Numbered from the stretch's first letter, positions 8,682 to 16,572 are shown. The stretch is 46,866 nt of DNA from Oscillospiraceae bacterium (GCA_015063625.1 SVTT01000004.1:66223-113088), one strand, 5' to 3'. Made by a program: numbers and translations. The notes: generated by a model from the sequence alone, not told the origin.

Positions 8682-9240
8682 GCGTTTTCAAAACTCCTTT
8701 CTCTGTTAAGATCATATCGGCAGGAATGTCGTGTGCCTCGTGCGGAAGGGTATCCATCAAAAGACAACGGTAGATGGGAAAGAGGGTGACACCCTCAAAA
8801 TGGGGCAGGAAGCGGTCATAAAAGCCGCCACCGTAGCCAAGACGGTTTCCGTGCCTGTCTGCTGCAAGACCGGGGAGCAGACAGAGCGTGCGCGCGGTGG
8901 GGGAAGCCTCCCTTGAATCGGGGGGAGGTGCCGGGATGCCAAAACGGTCGGGAACCAATGCCGTTTCCTGCTCGAGATGGCGAAAAATCATACCGTTTGC
9001 CGTGCAAACGGGCAATGCCACCGGAATGCCGTCCGAAAGCGCCAGCTCCATCAAGGGACGAAGGTCCGGTTCTCCGCGCATGGGATAAAAGCAGAGCAGC
9101 AGATCGGTGTGCCGATAGACGTCGAGTGCTGTCAGCTCACGGATGATGGCACGGTCAAGCTCGCTTTTTTCGGCAGACGGGATCGACGTTCGCACCGAGA
9201 GCAGATATTGTCGGAGCGAGGATTTGTCGACCGTGCTCAT
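8674..9240 (-). CDS. 5-formyltetrahydrofolate cyclo-ligase
   Basis: Converts 5-formyl-THF to 5,10-methenyl-THF using ATP, returning the storage or inhibitory folate to the active C1 pool. The 188-residue length is typical. The signature GYGGGFYDRFLPHF near residue 135, with the Mg-ATP-binding YGGGxYDR pattern, is clear, and the N-terminal SVRTSIPSAEKSE resembles the basic substrate-binding start of the family. The start ATG overlaps the preceding DJ-1 gene's stop by four bases (ATGA). It fits the folate theme of the window with folT-folC 5 kb away. Confidence 0.92.
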   Translation of the reverse strand: MSTVDKSSLRQYLLSVRTSIPSAEKSELDRAIIRELTALDVYRHTDLLLCFYPMRGEPDLRPLMELALSDGIPVALPVCTANGMIFRHLEQETALVPDRFGIPAPPPDSREASPTARTLCLLPGLAADRHGNRLGYGGGFYDRFLPHFEGVTLFPIYRCLLMDTLPHEAHDIPADMILTEKGVLKTHA

Positions 9241-9782
9241 ACGCGGTCGGCAAGCACGGCTGCTCGCAGCGCGTCGGCAGCTGCTTGTCCCTTGAGCGCC
9301 GCCACCAGCTCAAGACCGAATTGCAGTGCAACACCCATACCGGCGCCCGTGATGATATTGCCGTCGCGCACGACGGCATGCTCGCTGACCTGGGCGCCGA
9401 TAAGCTCCTTTTCGAAGCCGGGATAGCAGACCGCTCTCTTTCCCTTGAGGAGTCCGCGGCGACCGAGCACCATCGGCGCCGCGCAGATGGCGGCAATGAA
9501 GACGCCCTTCTTGGCGGCAACGCGCAGTGCGGTATCGACCGTGCAGCTCTCGTCCAGATTTCTGGCACCGGGCATGCCACCGGGTAAAATGATCATATCG
9601 GGCGAGGCATCGGCGTACATGGTGTCGGGAATATCGGCGGCAACGGTGATGCCGTGCGCACCGCAAATGCTCTCTCCTCCGATACCGACGGTCGTGACCT
9701 CAAGACCTGCACGCCGCAAAAGATCCAGCGGGCAGAGTGCTTCGATTTCCTCAAAGCCGTTTGCGAGAAACAGATAGATCAT
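9237..9782 (-). CDS. DJ-1/PfpI family protein
   Basis: A 181-residue single-domain class I glutamine-amidotransferase-like protein of the DJ-1/ThiJ/YajL group. It begins with FLANGFEEIEAL, which contains the conserved glutamate, and has the nucleophile-elbow cysteine in AAICAAPMVLG near residue 100. YPGFEKELIGA follows. Members act as glyoxalase/deglycase-type or chaperone-like proteins, or remain unassigned; the exact reaction is not readable. AGGAGCGCGAC precedes the ATG. It is probably cotranscribed with hisS, which ends 92 bases upstream without an obvious terminator. Confidence 0.9.
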   Translation of the reverse strand: MIYLFLANGFEEIEALCPLDLLRRAGLEVTTVGIGGESICGAHGITVAADIPDTMYADASPDMIILPGGMPGARNLDESCTVDTALRVAAKKGVFIAAICAAPMVLGRRGLLKGKRAVCYPGFEKELIGAQVSEHAVVRDGNIITGAGMGVALQFGLELVAALKGQAAADALRAAVLADRV

Positions 9783-9874
9783 GTCGCGCTCCTTTCATGC
9801 TTTGGGGGCGATGATCGCTCCCCGATTCGATTGCCCGTCAGGGGCAAGGATCGAGTGGATGGGATCGACGGGGC

Positions 9875-11170
9875 TTACGCACCGAAATGTGCGGCAAGCT
9901 CCTCTTTTTTTAAGGTCAGCTCCTCGCGTGTGGCAAGGTTCTTCAGCTTGACCGTGCCGTCGGCGTGCTCGCTGCCACCCATGATGAGAACATGCGAATA
10001 GCCCTCCTTCACGGCGTAGTCGATCTGCTTGCCGAATTTCTTGTTGCCGAGGAAGACGGATGCGGGGATGCCTGCGTCCTGCAGTGCGTCGACCAGCGCG
10101 GTATATGCCTCCAGCGGAACATCGTCAAAGCGGGTCACCAGCACCTTGGTGCGGTCGGCATCGATGTCGGGAATGAGGTCGTGCGTTACGAGGAAGTTTT
10201 CAAGCGTCACGTCGCCCATGCCGTAGCCCACACCCGAGATGCCGGTGTTTTTGACGAACAGACCGACGAGATTGTCGTAGCGACCGCCACCGAACATGGC
10301 GCGGTTGTTTTCGGGCGCCTCGTCAAAGACCTCAAAGACCGTGCCCGTGTAGTAATCGAGACCGCGGATGATGCCAAAGTCAAAGACACAATATTTGGAA
10401 AGCCCGGTCTTCTCCAGTGCATCAAAGAGGGCGGAAAGCTCTGCGGCGCCCACCGAGTTGGGGCAAATTGCCGTTGCATCCTTCACGTTCATCGAATAGA
10501 GCGTGTCGATCTGCTCGATCTGCTCGTCCGAAATGCCAAGCTCTTTCATGTCCTTGACGTAGTTCTCGCGCGGGATCTTGTTTTTGCGATCCACGATCTT
10601 GGAAACCCTTTTGCCGGTCTCGGCGTCGGTTCCTGCGATGGTGGCGATCACGTCGTTGAAGAAGCGGCGGTTGTTAATGTGCACACGGAACATGGTTTCG
10701 TCCGCACCGAAGGCACGGAGCACCGAAACGGCACTGCGGATGGCGTCAAGATCGGCTTCAAAGGTATCACATCCGAAAATGTCCACGTTCAGCTGCCAGA
10801 ATTCACGCAGTCTGCCGCGCTGCGGGCGCTCGTAGCGGTACATGTTGGCGATCGAGAACCAGCGAAGCGGAAAATTCAGCTCGCCGAGCTTGCCTGCAAC
10901 CATGCGCGCCACGGTGGGCGTCATTTCGGGGCGGATGGCAAGATCCCTGCCGCCACGGTCAGTAAAGTTGTAGGTCTGCTCCTTGGCAAGCTCCTCTCCG
11001 CTTTTGGCGGCGTAGAGCTCGAGAGATTCCAACATCGGACCTGCGTATTCCTCAAAGCATGCGGTTTTCAGTGCATCGCTGATCTTGCCAAAAAACCAGT
11101 TGCGCAATTTCATTTCGCGGGGGTAAAAGTCGCGTGTTCCTTTATAGGGCTGGGTGGATAGCTTTTCCAT
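9875..11170 (-). CDS. hisS: Histidyl-tRNA synthetase
   Basis: Charges tRNA-His with histidine; a class II synthetase of 431 residues, the usual bacterial length. It shows motif 2-like sequence RPEMTPTVARMV and a YRYERPQRGRLREFWQ block, then the histidine-specific GLDYYTGTVFEVF and FGGGRYDNL, and a C-terminal anticodon-binding domain ending in LKKEELAAHFGA. AAAGGATC lies before the ATG. A strong promoter (11224-11252) is upstream with a short leader of about 50 bases, so there is no room for a T-box. It heads a leftward group with the DJ-1, cyclo-ligase and CPBP genes. Confidence 0.96.
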   Translation of the reverse strand: MEKLSTQPYKGTRDFYPREMKLRNWFFGKISDALKTACFEEYAGPMLESLELYAAKSGEELAKEQTYNFTDRGGRDLAIRPEMTPTVARMVAGKLGELNFPLRWFSIANMYRYERPQRGRLREFWQLNVDIFGCDTFEADLDAIRSAVSVLRAFGADETMFRVHINNRRFFNDVIATIAGTDAETGKRVSKIVDRKNKIPRENYVKDMKELGISDEQIEQIDTLYSMNVKDATAICPNSVGAAELSALFDALEKTGLSKYCVFDFGIIRGLDYYTGTVFEVFDEAPENNRAMFGGGRYDNLVGLFVKNTGISGVGYGMGDVTLENFLVTHDLIPDIDADRTKVLVTRFDDVPLEAYTALVDALQDAGIPASVFLGNKKFGKQIDYAVKEGYSHVLIMGGSEHADGTVKLKNLATREELTLKKEELAAHFGA

Positions 11171-11223
11171 AATGATCCTTTCATCGCGTCAGGCGCGCCA
11201 CGGCAATAATATCTTATTTTAAT

Positions 11224-11252
11224 ATTATAGCATAAAATGTACGGCTTGTCCA
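11224..11252 (-). promoter_or_regulatory. SigA-type promoter for hisS
   Basis: Minus-strand TGGACA (11252-11247) and TATAAT (11229-11224), spacer 17. Confidence 0.8.
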
Positions 11253-11310
11253 CTGCCGCACGCATTTTTTGCCCTTTTTTCAAAAGCTTTTTTTGACACC
11301 GAAAAAAACT

Positions 11311-11340
11311 GTTGCCAAGGGCTTGGCAACATGGTATAAT
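11311..11340 (+). promoter_or_regulatory. Promoter of the HD-domain operon with an embedded palindromic operator candidate
   Basis: TTGCCA (11312-11317) and TATAAT (11335-11340, with an upstream TG, extended -10) are 17 bases apart. A perfect inverted repeat, GTTGCCAAG-GG-CTTGGCAAC (11311-11330), covers the -35 element and most of the spacer. Such a position is typical of a repressor site; a LacI-like or similar dimeric repressor is possible, but none is encoded nearby. Confidence 0.65.
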
Positions 11341-11548
11341 TGAATGGGGGAAAAACGATTGGGAAAACCAACGCACTCTCCTTTGCTTCAGGCGGGCTTC
11401 ATGAAGGGAAATTTTTGCAAAAATAAACCGCAGCGCTGCAAAAATCGGAAGATTGCGTCAAAAAAATGGAATTTTTGCGATTGTTTTTGGAATTTCGCTC
11501 GCAAATCCCCGCGCGAAGAATTTTACCGTATAAAAGGATGATGAAAAC
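11341..11548 (+). other. 208-base leader of the HD-domain operon
   Basis: Between the promoter and the start codon lie about 208 bases with no convincing gene. The leader is A/T-rich in its second half and repeats an ATTTTTGC/GCAAAAAT motif several times (around 11409-11425, 11438-11446 and 11470-11480) that can pair with itself. A 65-codon open frame here has no ribosome site and no family resemblance. I do not recognise a known riboswitch. Confidence 0.4.
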
Positions 11549-12136
11549 ATGACCAACGAGGAGCGCTTTGTCGCGATTTTTAAAAGCAAGATCCACCGTG
11601 AGGGATCGGAAAAGCTGCTTGACTATCTTTGCTCGGACAACTGTGATTTCTTTACCGCGCCTGCCAGCACGCGCTATCACGGCGCGTATCCGGGTGGACT
11701 TCTGGAGCACAGCCTTAACGTATACGACTGTCTTTGTGACTATCTCGCGCGCCCCCGTGTCCGTGAGGTCTATGGCCTTGATTTTTCGGAGGAGTCGATC
11801 GCCATTGCGGCGCTCTTCCACGATCTTTGCAAGATCAATTTTTACAAGGAGAGCACGCGCAATGTCAAGGAAAACGGCGTCTGGAAGAGCGTGCCCTATT
11901 ATACCATTGAGGACGAGCTGCCCTACGGTCACGGCGAAAAGTCGGTGTATATCGTTTCGGGCTTTATGCGCCTGACGCGCGACGAGGCGTTTGCCATCCG
12001 CTATCACATGGGATTCTCGGGCACCGAGGACAACAACAACGTGGGTGCCGCCTTTGCCAAGTTTCCGCTTGCCGTCGCGCTTGCCACCGCAGATATGGAG
12101 GCGGCGTATTTCGTAGAGGGGCACGAAAAGAAGTGA
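11549..12136 (+). CDS. HD-domain phosphohydrolase
   Basis: A 195-residue soluble HD-superfamily protein. The metal-binding pattern is visible as YPGGLLEHSLNVYDC (first His), FHDLCKINFY (the His-Asp pair) and a later HMGFSG/ATADMEAAY segment that would supply the remaining ligands. Such proteins hydrolyse phosphate esters of nucleotides or related compounds; the substrate is unknown. A GGATGATG ribosome site precedes the ATG. The stop codon TGA shares its last base with the start of the following membrane protein gene, suggesting the two work together. Confidence 0.85.
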   Translation: MTNEERFVAIFKSKIHREGSEKLLDYLCSDNCDFFTAPASTRYHGAYPGGLLEHSLNVYDCLCDYLARPRVREVYGLDFSEESIAIAALFHDLCKINFYKESTRNVKENGVWKSVPYYTIEDELPYGHGEKSVYIVSGFMRLTRDEAFAIRYHMGFSGTEDNNNVGAAFAKFPLAVALATADMEAAYFVEGHEKK

Positions 12137-12852
12137 TGAAGACAAAAAATCCTCTGTCTGCATTTGTGGGCGGTAAAAAACGAACGCTGGTGACAGTGCG
12201 TTATCTGATGCCCCTGCTTTGCTCGCTTTTCGTGCTGGTCAGCGGCTTCCTTTATACCGTGCGTGCCGCCTCACTCGGGCGCAGTGTCTGGATCTCGGTA
12301 TTCAGGCTCTGCGGCAATACGCTCAAGAGTGCACGCGCCTATCTGACCGATGCACCCAAGGCGGGAGAGAAGAGCTTTTATATCTCTCTGACCGTCGTTG
12401 CCGTGCTTGCGATCCTCTCCTTCTTGGCGGCAACCCTCTTTGCCGTGTATGCCGCGTGGCTTTATGTCCGTGCCCTTCGTGCCTCAAGGGGGAGCGAGGA
12501 GGAACGGCGCACAAGGATTCTGTTCCGCGCGGTCTTTCCTCATCGGGCGCTGCTTTTTTTGTCGCATTGCCCGTTGGTGCTGACCGCGCTTTATCCCGAG
12601 CTGTTTTCCATGGTCTGTACCCGTTATCTGCGTTACAGCGGTGGCACGGCAATCGATATTTCCTATAACATCACGCTGATCGGCTTGCTGGCTTTGCTGA
12701 CGCTCACGCTGGTGCTTGCCGTTGGGGTGCGGAGCTATGAGCGCGAGGAGGGTGTTGATCTTTTTTGCATCAAGGACCGCGGTGCCGAGGAGAAGCCGCA
12801 GTCCGACCCGGGAGAGCACATTGCCGAAAGGGATACGGAGGAAATGCTTTAA
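12136..12852 (+). CDS. Four-helix membrane protein of unknown function
   Basis: I do not recognise a family. The 238-residue product has four hydrophobic stretches, about residues 18-38, 78-108, 134-155 and 175-195, separated by short basic and acidic loops, and ends in a charged cytoplasmic-type tail (EEKPQSDPGEHIAERDTEEML). ATG at 12136 abuts the HD gene stop (TGATG); a GTG three bases earlier is possible. It has no ribosome site of its own beyond a weak GAAAAGAAG, so expression probably depends on translation of the HD-domain gene. Confidence 0.75.
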   Translation: MKTKNPLSAFVGGKKRTLVTVRYLMPLLCSLFVLVSGFLYTVRAASLGRSVWISVFRLCGNTLKSARAYLTDAPKAGEKSFYISLTVVAVLAILSFLAATLFAVYAAWLYVRALRASRGSEEERRTRILFRAVFPHRALLFLSHCPLVLTALYPELFSMVCTRYLRYSGGTAIDISYNITLIGLLALLTLTLVLAVGVRSYEREEGVDLFCIKDRGAEEKPQSDPGEHIAERDTEEML

Positions 12853-12953
12853 GTAAGAAGATCTGACTGCGTCGTTATAACGGACGTCTTGAATCTTTTT
12901 CACATAAAAAACAAATTTTTTTTGAAAAAACTATTTATTTTTCACAAGCGATA

Positions 12954-12962
12954 TGGTATAAT
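12954..12962 (+). promoter_or_regulatory. Extended -10 promoter of hpf
   Basis: TGGTATAAT lies within an A/T-rich stretch, 52 bases before the start. No good -35 at 17 bases; the extended -10 may compensate. Confidence 0.5.
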
Positions 12963-13014
12963 ATACATGTACCAAGCGAGAAGCTCTCCCCCGGTACGGA
13001 AAGGTGGAACATGT

Positions 13015-13533
13015 ATGAAGATTACCATCAGCGGAAAGCAGATGACCGTGCGCCCCTCCCTGAAGGAGCTGACCGAGAAGAAGCTGGCGCGCTTTGAGCG
13101 CTTCTTTGGCGACGATGCCGAGGCAACCGTTTGCTACAGCTGCCGTCACGATCTGCAATTTGTTGAGATCACCATTTACTATAATGGCACCATCTTCCGC
13201 AGTGAAGAGGGTGCTGATACCTTCCAGTGTGCGATCGATGAGGCGCTTGAGTCGCTTGAGAGGCAGATCCGCAAAAACAAGACAAGGCTCGAGAAGAGAC
13301 TGCGCACGGGCGCGTTTGCACCGGCGCCGGGCGACGTAGAGGAGGAAGAGGAGGGCGAGTTCCGCATTCGCACCAAATATATTCCCGTCAAGCCCATGTC
13401 GGTCGAGGAGGCGATCCTGCAGATGAATCTGCTGGAACATCAGTTCTTTGTGTTCCGCGATGCCGAAACCGAGAAGCCCTGCGTCGTATATTGCCGCAAG
13501 GACGGCGATTACGGTCTGATCACAGAAGAGTGA
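13015..13533 (+). CDS. hpf: Ribosome hibernation promoting factor, long form
   Basis: Binds the 30S decoding region and dimerises ribosomes into inactive 100S particles during slow growth. The 172-residue product has the N-terminal HPF/RaiA domain (about 1-97: MKITISGKQM, KLARFERFF, EITIYYNGTIFRSEE) and, after an acidic linker (DVEEEEEGE), the C-terminal dimerisation domain (about 118-172: KYIPVKPMSVEEAILQMNLL, then DGDYGLI). ATG 13015 follows AAGGTGG; longer upstream readings are unsupported. secA, often next to hpf, is not here. A perfect palindromic terminator follows directly. Confidence 0.93.
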   Translation: MKITISGKQMTVRPSLKELTEKKLARFERFFGDDAEATVCYSCRHDLQFVEITIYYNGTIFRSEEGADTFQCAIDEALESLERQIRKNKTRLEKRLRTGAFAPAPGDVEEEEEGEFRIRTKYIPVKPMSVEEAILQMNLLEHQFFVFRDAETEKPCVVYCRKDGDYGLITEE

Positions 13534-13536
13534 GCT

Positions 13537-13588
13537 AAAAAAATCAAGCCCGTGTGTCTGATCAGACACACGGGCTTGATTCATTTTA
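13537..13588 (+). terminator. Bidirectional terminator, perfect 40-base palindrome
   Basis: Arms 13542-13561 and 13562-13581 are exact reverse complements with no loop bases, flanked by an A run on the left and TTCATTTT on the right. It serves both hpf and the convergent esterase. Confidence 0.85.
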
Positions 13589-14386
13589 CGTAAAGTCCTT
13601 CAGCCAGCGGATCGCAAGCTCCATCCAGCACTCGGTGTGCGGGGAAAGCATGCCCGTTTGCTCGTTGCAAAGGGAAAGACCGTGCGGTCCCTTGGGGAAA
13701 ATGTGCATCTCAAACGGCACTCCCACAGCGGTCAGAGCCTCGGCAAACATCAGACTGTTTTGCACGGGCACGATCTGGTCGTCAAAGGTGTGCCAGATAA
13801 AGGCGGGGCTGGTGGTGGCGTCCACGTGCTTCTCAAGCGAGAAGCGGTCTGCCTCTGCCTCGGTCGGCGTTTTGGTGCCGCACAGGTTGTGGATCGAGCC
13901 CTTGTGTGCAAGCTCGCCTGCCGTGATCACGGGGTAGGAAAGAACCATGCCCGTGGGCTTGCCGATGCCGCGGGGGGCGTCACCAAGCACGGCGCGGACC
14001 TCGGGGATATCCCAAAGCACGCCCGAGGATGCGGCAAGGTGACCGCCTGCCGAGAAGCCGCAGATAAAGACGTAGTCGGGATCCACGTTGAATTCCTCGG
14101 CATGCTCGCGCACGTAGCGGATGGCGAGAGCCGCCTCACAAAGGGGGGCGTAGTCCTTCGCCCCTTCCTCGACGGTGTAGCGAAGGATAAAGGTGGCAAA
14201 GCCTGCTGCAAGGAACTGTGTGGCAATGGGCTCTGCCTCTCTGTCCGAAAGGAAGTGATAGCCGCCGCCGGGACAGACGATGACCGCACGGCGAGGAGCC
14301 TGCTTCAGCTCAGCGGTGTTGGTGATGCAAATGGAGGTGAGAGTGGCATTTTCATAGGGGGAGAGCGTAACGGTTTGACAGATCAT
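13586..14386 (-). CDS. Alpha/beta hydrolase (esterase)
   Basis: A 266-residue cytosolic alpha/beta hydrolase of the BD-FAE/acetyl-xylan-esterase-like group. CPGGGYHFLS (oxyanion-hole HGG-type loop) occurs near residue 40 and the nucleophile elbow is GFSAGGHLAA near 110. The acid is in HTFDDQIVP and the catalytic His in KGPHGLSL, so the triad Ser-Asp-His looks complete. There is no signal peptide. It probably deacylates sugar or oligosaccharide esters, an inference from the family. GGAGATTGCC precedes the ATG. It is monocistronic from the promoter at 14443-14471. Confidence 0.88.
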   Translation of the reverse strand: MICQTVTLSPYENATLTSICITNTAELKQAPRRAVIVCPGGGYHFLSDREAEPIATQFLAAGFATFILRYTVEEGAKDYAPLCEAALAIRYVREHAEEFNVDPDYVFICGFSAGGHLAASSGVLWDIPEVRAVLGDAPRGIGKPTGMVLSYPVITAGELAHKGSIHNLCGTKTPTEAEADRFSLEKHVDATTSPAFIWHTFDDQIVPVQNSLMFAEALTAVGVPFEMHIFPKGPHGLSLCNEQTGMLSPHTECWMELAIRWLKDFT

Positions 14387-14442
14387 GGCAATCTCCTATC
14401 GTATGGATTAAAGTTAAAAAATGAGAGAAAGCTCCCATGACG

Positions 14443-14471
14443 ATTATACCACAGGTAAAAAGCTTTGACAA
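14443..14471 (-). promoter_or_regulatory. SigA-type promoter for the esterase
   Basis: Minus-strand TTGTCA (14471-14466) and TATAAT (14448-14443), 17-base spacer. Confidence 0.7.
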
Positions 14472-14510
14472 GCATTTTTTCGATAAGTTTTTGAAATTTG
14501 TCGACATGTA

Positions 14511-14539
14511 TTGACTTTGCCGATCGGATTGAGTATAAT
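14511..14539 (+). promoter_or_regulatory. SigA-type promoter of the folate/queuosine operon
   Basis: TTGACT (14511-14516) and TATAAT (14534-14539), spacer 17, immediately before the THF riboswitch. Confidence 0.85.
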
Positions 14540-14550
14540 GGGAGCATCAA

Positions 14551-14647
14551 AGAAGAGTAAGGGTACAGCGTTAAGTGCCGACGGGACGGGGAGTTGCCGG
14601 TCGGACGAAGGAGCGATCCGCGGCTGTCATCCTGCATCCCGCTTCCA
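14551..14647 (+). ncRNA. Tetrahydrofolate (THF, folT-type) riboswitch
   Basis: The leader carries the hallmarks of the THF-I aptamer in the right order: GAAGAGTA at the P1 5' side (14552-14559), the invariant CAGCGTTAAGTG (14566-14577), GGGA-GT-GCC in the arm, ACGAAGGAGCGA, CCGCGG (14618-14623) and CTGCATCCCGCTTC (14632-14645) closing P1. This order matches the Streptococcus mutans folT aptamer as I remember it. THF or reduced folate should bind and lower expression of the folate transporter-ligase gene. The expression platform is described separately. Confidence 0.85.
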
Positions 14648-14671
14648 TCTTGAAACCGAGCGCAGCATCTG

Positions 14672-14705
14672 CCTCCTTTTTTCGATGAAATTCGGGAAAA
14701 GGAGG
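14672..14705 (+). promoter_or_regulatory. Ribosome-site-sequestering hairpin of the THF riboswitch
   Basis: CCTCCTTTT (14672-14680) is exactly complementary to AAAAGGAGG (14697-14705), the ribosome site of the following gene. The 16-base loop makes a plausible OFF hairpin, so control is probably at translation rather than by a terminator. Confidence 0.75.
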
Positions 14706-14715
14706 TTTTTGATTG

Positions 14716-16572
14716 ATGAGAAAAAAGAGATCGGGCGTGACCCGAGTCGCCGTGTTCGGCGATGTCAAGGGGCTTTGCTTTGCCGCAATGCTCTGTGCCA
14801 TGAGCGTGGTGCTTGCCTTTCTTGCCAAGCTCATTTTCGGGTACGGACCCATTCGCTTTACTGTGGAAAATCTGCCCATTCAGCTTGCGGGCGCCGTTTG
14901 GGGCCCCTTCGGCGGCGCATTGGTTGCGTTGACGGCAGATCTTGTCAGCTGCCTGTTTTCGGGAATGGCACCCAATCCGCTGATCTCTCTGGGCAGTGTG
15001 ACGGTCGGTGTCCTGTCAGGTCTGCTGCTGCACCGCCGCGCTGAGAAAAGCGGCGTGATCAGAGTGCTTGTCGCCTCGCTTTCGGCACACGCGGCGGGCT
15101 CTATGCTGGTCAAAACGCTCGCATTGCACCTGTGGTTCGGTTATTCATTTTTGCTGCTCTGGCCCCGTATTCCGCTTTATATCGGCATCGCCGTGATCGA
15201 GGGCTTTTTGGTATTCACCCTTTGTCGGAACACGCAGATCAGGCGGATCCTTCGCGCTCTTGCAGGAGAGAAAGGAGATGGCGCCATGACCTATCAGGAG
15301 GCGATCGACTATATTCATTCGGTGGTCTGGAAGGGAAGCCGCCCGGGGCTTTCGCGTATTACCCAGCTGCTGGATCTGCTCGACAACCCCCAGAACGGGA
15401 TGAAATTTATCCATGTTGCAGGCACTAACGGCAAGGGCTCGGTGTGTGCCATGACCGAGTCGATCCTGCGCCGCGCGGGCTATCGCACGGGGCTTTTCGT
15501 ATCACCCTATATCAAGCACTTCAACGAGCGCATTTGCGTATCGGGTGCGCCGATCGATGATCGGTCGCTCGCCGAGGCAACCGCCGCAGTGCGCCCCTTT
15601 GCCGACTCTATGGCAGATGCGCCCACCGAGTTTGAGCTGATCACCGCCATCGGACTTGTCTATTTTAAAAGGATGAAATGTGACGTCGTGGTGCTGGAAA
15701 CGGGAATGGGTGGCAGGTTAGACTCCACCAATGTCATCAAGGATCCCATTGCCACCGTCATCACGGGAATTGCACTTGACCATACCGCCTATCTTGGCGA
15801 TACGGTCGAGCAGATCGCAGCCGAAAAGGCGGGGATCCTTAAAAAGGGCGCGCCTGTGGTGTGGGGAGGAAGGGATGCCGCGGCGCGTGCCGTGATCGAG
15901 GCGCGCGCAGCCGAGATCGGCGTGCCCTTCCTTGCCGCCGAGGATACCCCCGTAACGGTGTCGAAAGCAGATCTTTCCGGCACGGTCGTCAGCTACGGTG
16001 AATGGCAGGACGTTTCCATTCCTCTGCTCGGCAGCTACCAGCCTCAGAACCTTGCAACGGTGTTGACGCTGATGCGTGCGCTGGCAACGGTGGGTTATGC
16101 GATCGATGAGAGGGCGGTGCGCGAGGGACTTCTTGCCACGCGCTGGCGCGGTCGCTTCGAAAAGCTTTGCGAGGAGCCGCTGATCATCTCAGACGGTGCA
16201 CACAATCCCGAGGGCATCCGTGCCGCTGCAAAGGGGATCACCGCCTATTTCGGAGAGAAAAAGGTGCTCATCCTGACCGGTGTCATGGCAGATAAGGATT
16301 ATCACGATATGGTGAACGTGCTGGCACCGCATACCGCACAGGCGTTCGTGCTGACCCCCGATAACCCCCGCGCACTCCCTGCCGCCGACCTTGCCGCAGT
16401 GTTCGAGAGCGTCGGTGTTCCCGCCACGCCCTTTGCGAGTGTCAGGGAGGCTGTTTGCGCCGCAGTGCAAGCGGCACGGGAACGCGGTATGCCCCTTCTT
16501 TCGCTCGGCTCGCTTTATATGTATGCCGAGGTGACTGACATTCTTGAAAAAAAAGGCGTCATACGTATGTGA
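14716..16572 (+). CDS. Fused folate ECF S-component and folylpolyglutamate synthase (FolT-FolC)
   Basis: One uninterrupted 618-codon frame. Residues about 15-175 are a six-helix ECF transporter S-component of the FolT type (LPIQLAGAVWGPFGGALVAL, then NPLISLGSVTVGVLSGLL), which binds folate for an energy-coupling module encoded elsewhere. Residues 191-618 are a complete folylpolyglutamate/dihydrofolate synthase: MTYQEAIDYIHS start, P-loop GTNGKGS (236-242), ETGMGGRLDSTN and SDGAHNPEG. FolC adds glutamates to folate and traps it in the cell. ATG 14716 (or TTG 14713) follows AGGAGG. A second ribosome site AAAGGAG (15271-15277) precedes Met191 (15286), exactly where a free FolC would begin, so both fused and free FolC may be made. 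Confidence 0.92.
   Translation: MRKKRSGVTRVAVFGDVKGLCFAAMLCAMSVVLAFLAKLIFGYGPIRFTVENLPIQLAGAVWGPFGGALVALTADLVSCLFSGMAPNPLISLGSVTVGVLSGLLLHRRAEKSGVIRVLVASLSAHAAGSMLVKTLALHLWFGYSFLLLWPRIPLYIGIAVIEGFLVFTLCRNTQIRRILRALAGEKGDGAMTYQEAIDYIHSVVWKGSRPGLSRITQLLDLLDNPQNGMKFIHVAGTNGKGSVCAMTESILRRAGYRTGLFVSPYIKHFNERICVSGAPIDDRSLAEATAAVRPFADSMADAPTEFELITAIGLVYFKRMKCDVVVLETGMGGRLDSTNVIKDPIATVITGIALDHTAYLGDTVEQIAAEKAGILKKGAPVVWGGRDAAARAVIEARAAEIGVPFLAAEDTPVTVSKADLSGTVVSYGEWQDVSIPLLGSYQPQNLATVLTLMRALATVGYAIDERAVREGLLATRWRGRFEKLCEEPLIISDGAHNPEGIRAAAKGITAYFGEKKVLILTGVMADKDYHDMVNVLAPHTAQAFVLTPDNPRALPAADLAAVFESVGVPATPFASVREAVCAAVQAARERGMPLLSLGSLYMYAEVTDILEKKGVIRM
15271..15288 (+). promoter_or_regulatory. Internal ribosome binding site and start for free FolC
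   Basis: AAAGGAG at 15271-15277 lies 8 bases before an in-frame ATG at 15286 that matches the canonical FolC N-terminus. It implies internal initiation within the fused frame. Confidence 0.6.

Noticed and set aside
9783-9874. Terminator between hisS and the DJ-1 gene
   Set aside because: A GGGGGCGATGATCGCTCCCC hairpin is imperfect and has no T run on the minus strand, so cotranscription is more likely.
9965-11161. 398-residue plus-strand frame opposite hisS
   Set aside because: Composition is Gly/Val/His/Ala-rich as in antisense shadows, and hisS on the other strand is unmistakable.
11171-11223. T-box leader for hisS
   Set aside because: The distance from promoter to start is only about 50 bases, too short for a T-box and its terminator.
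11344-11541. 65-codon open frame in the HD-operon leader
   Set aside because: No ribosome site, Lys/Arg-rich composition from A-rich non-coding sequence, and repeated motifs suggest structured RNA instead.
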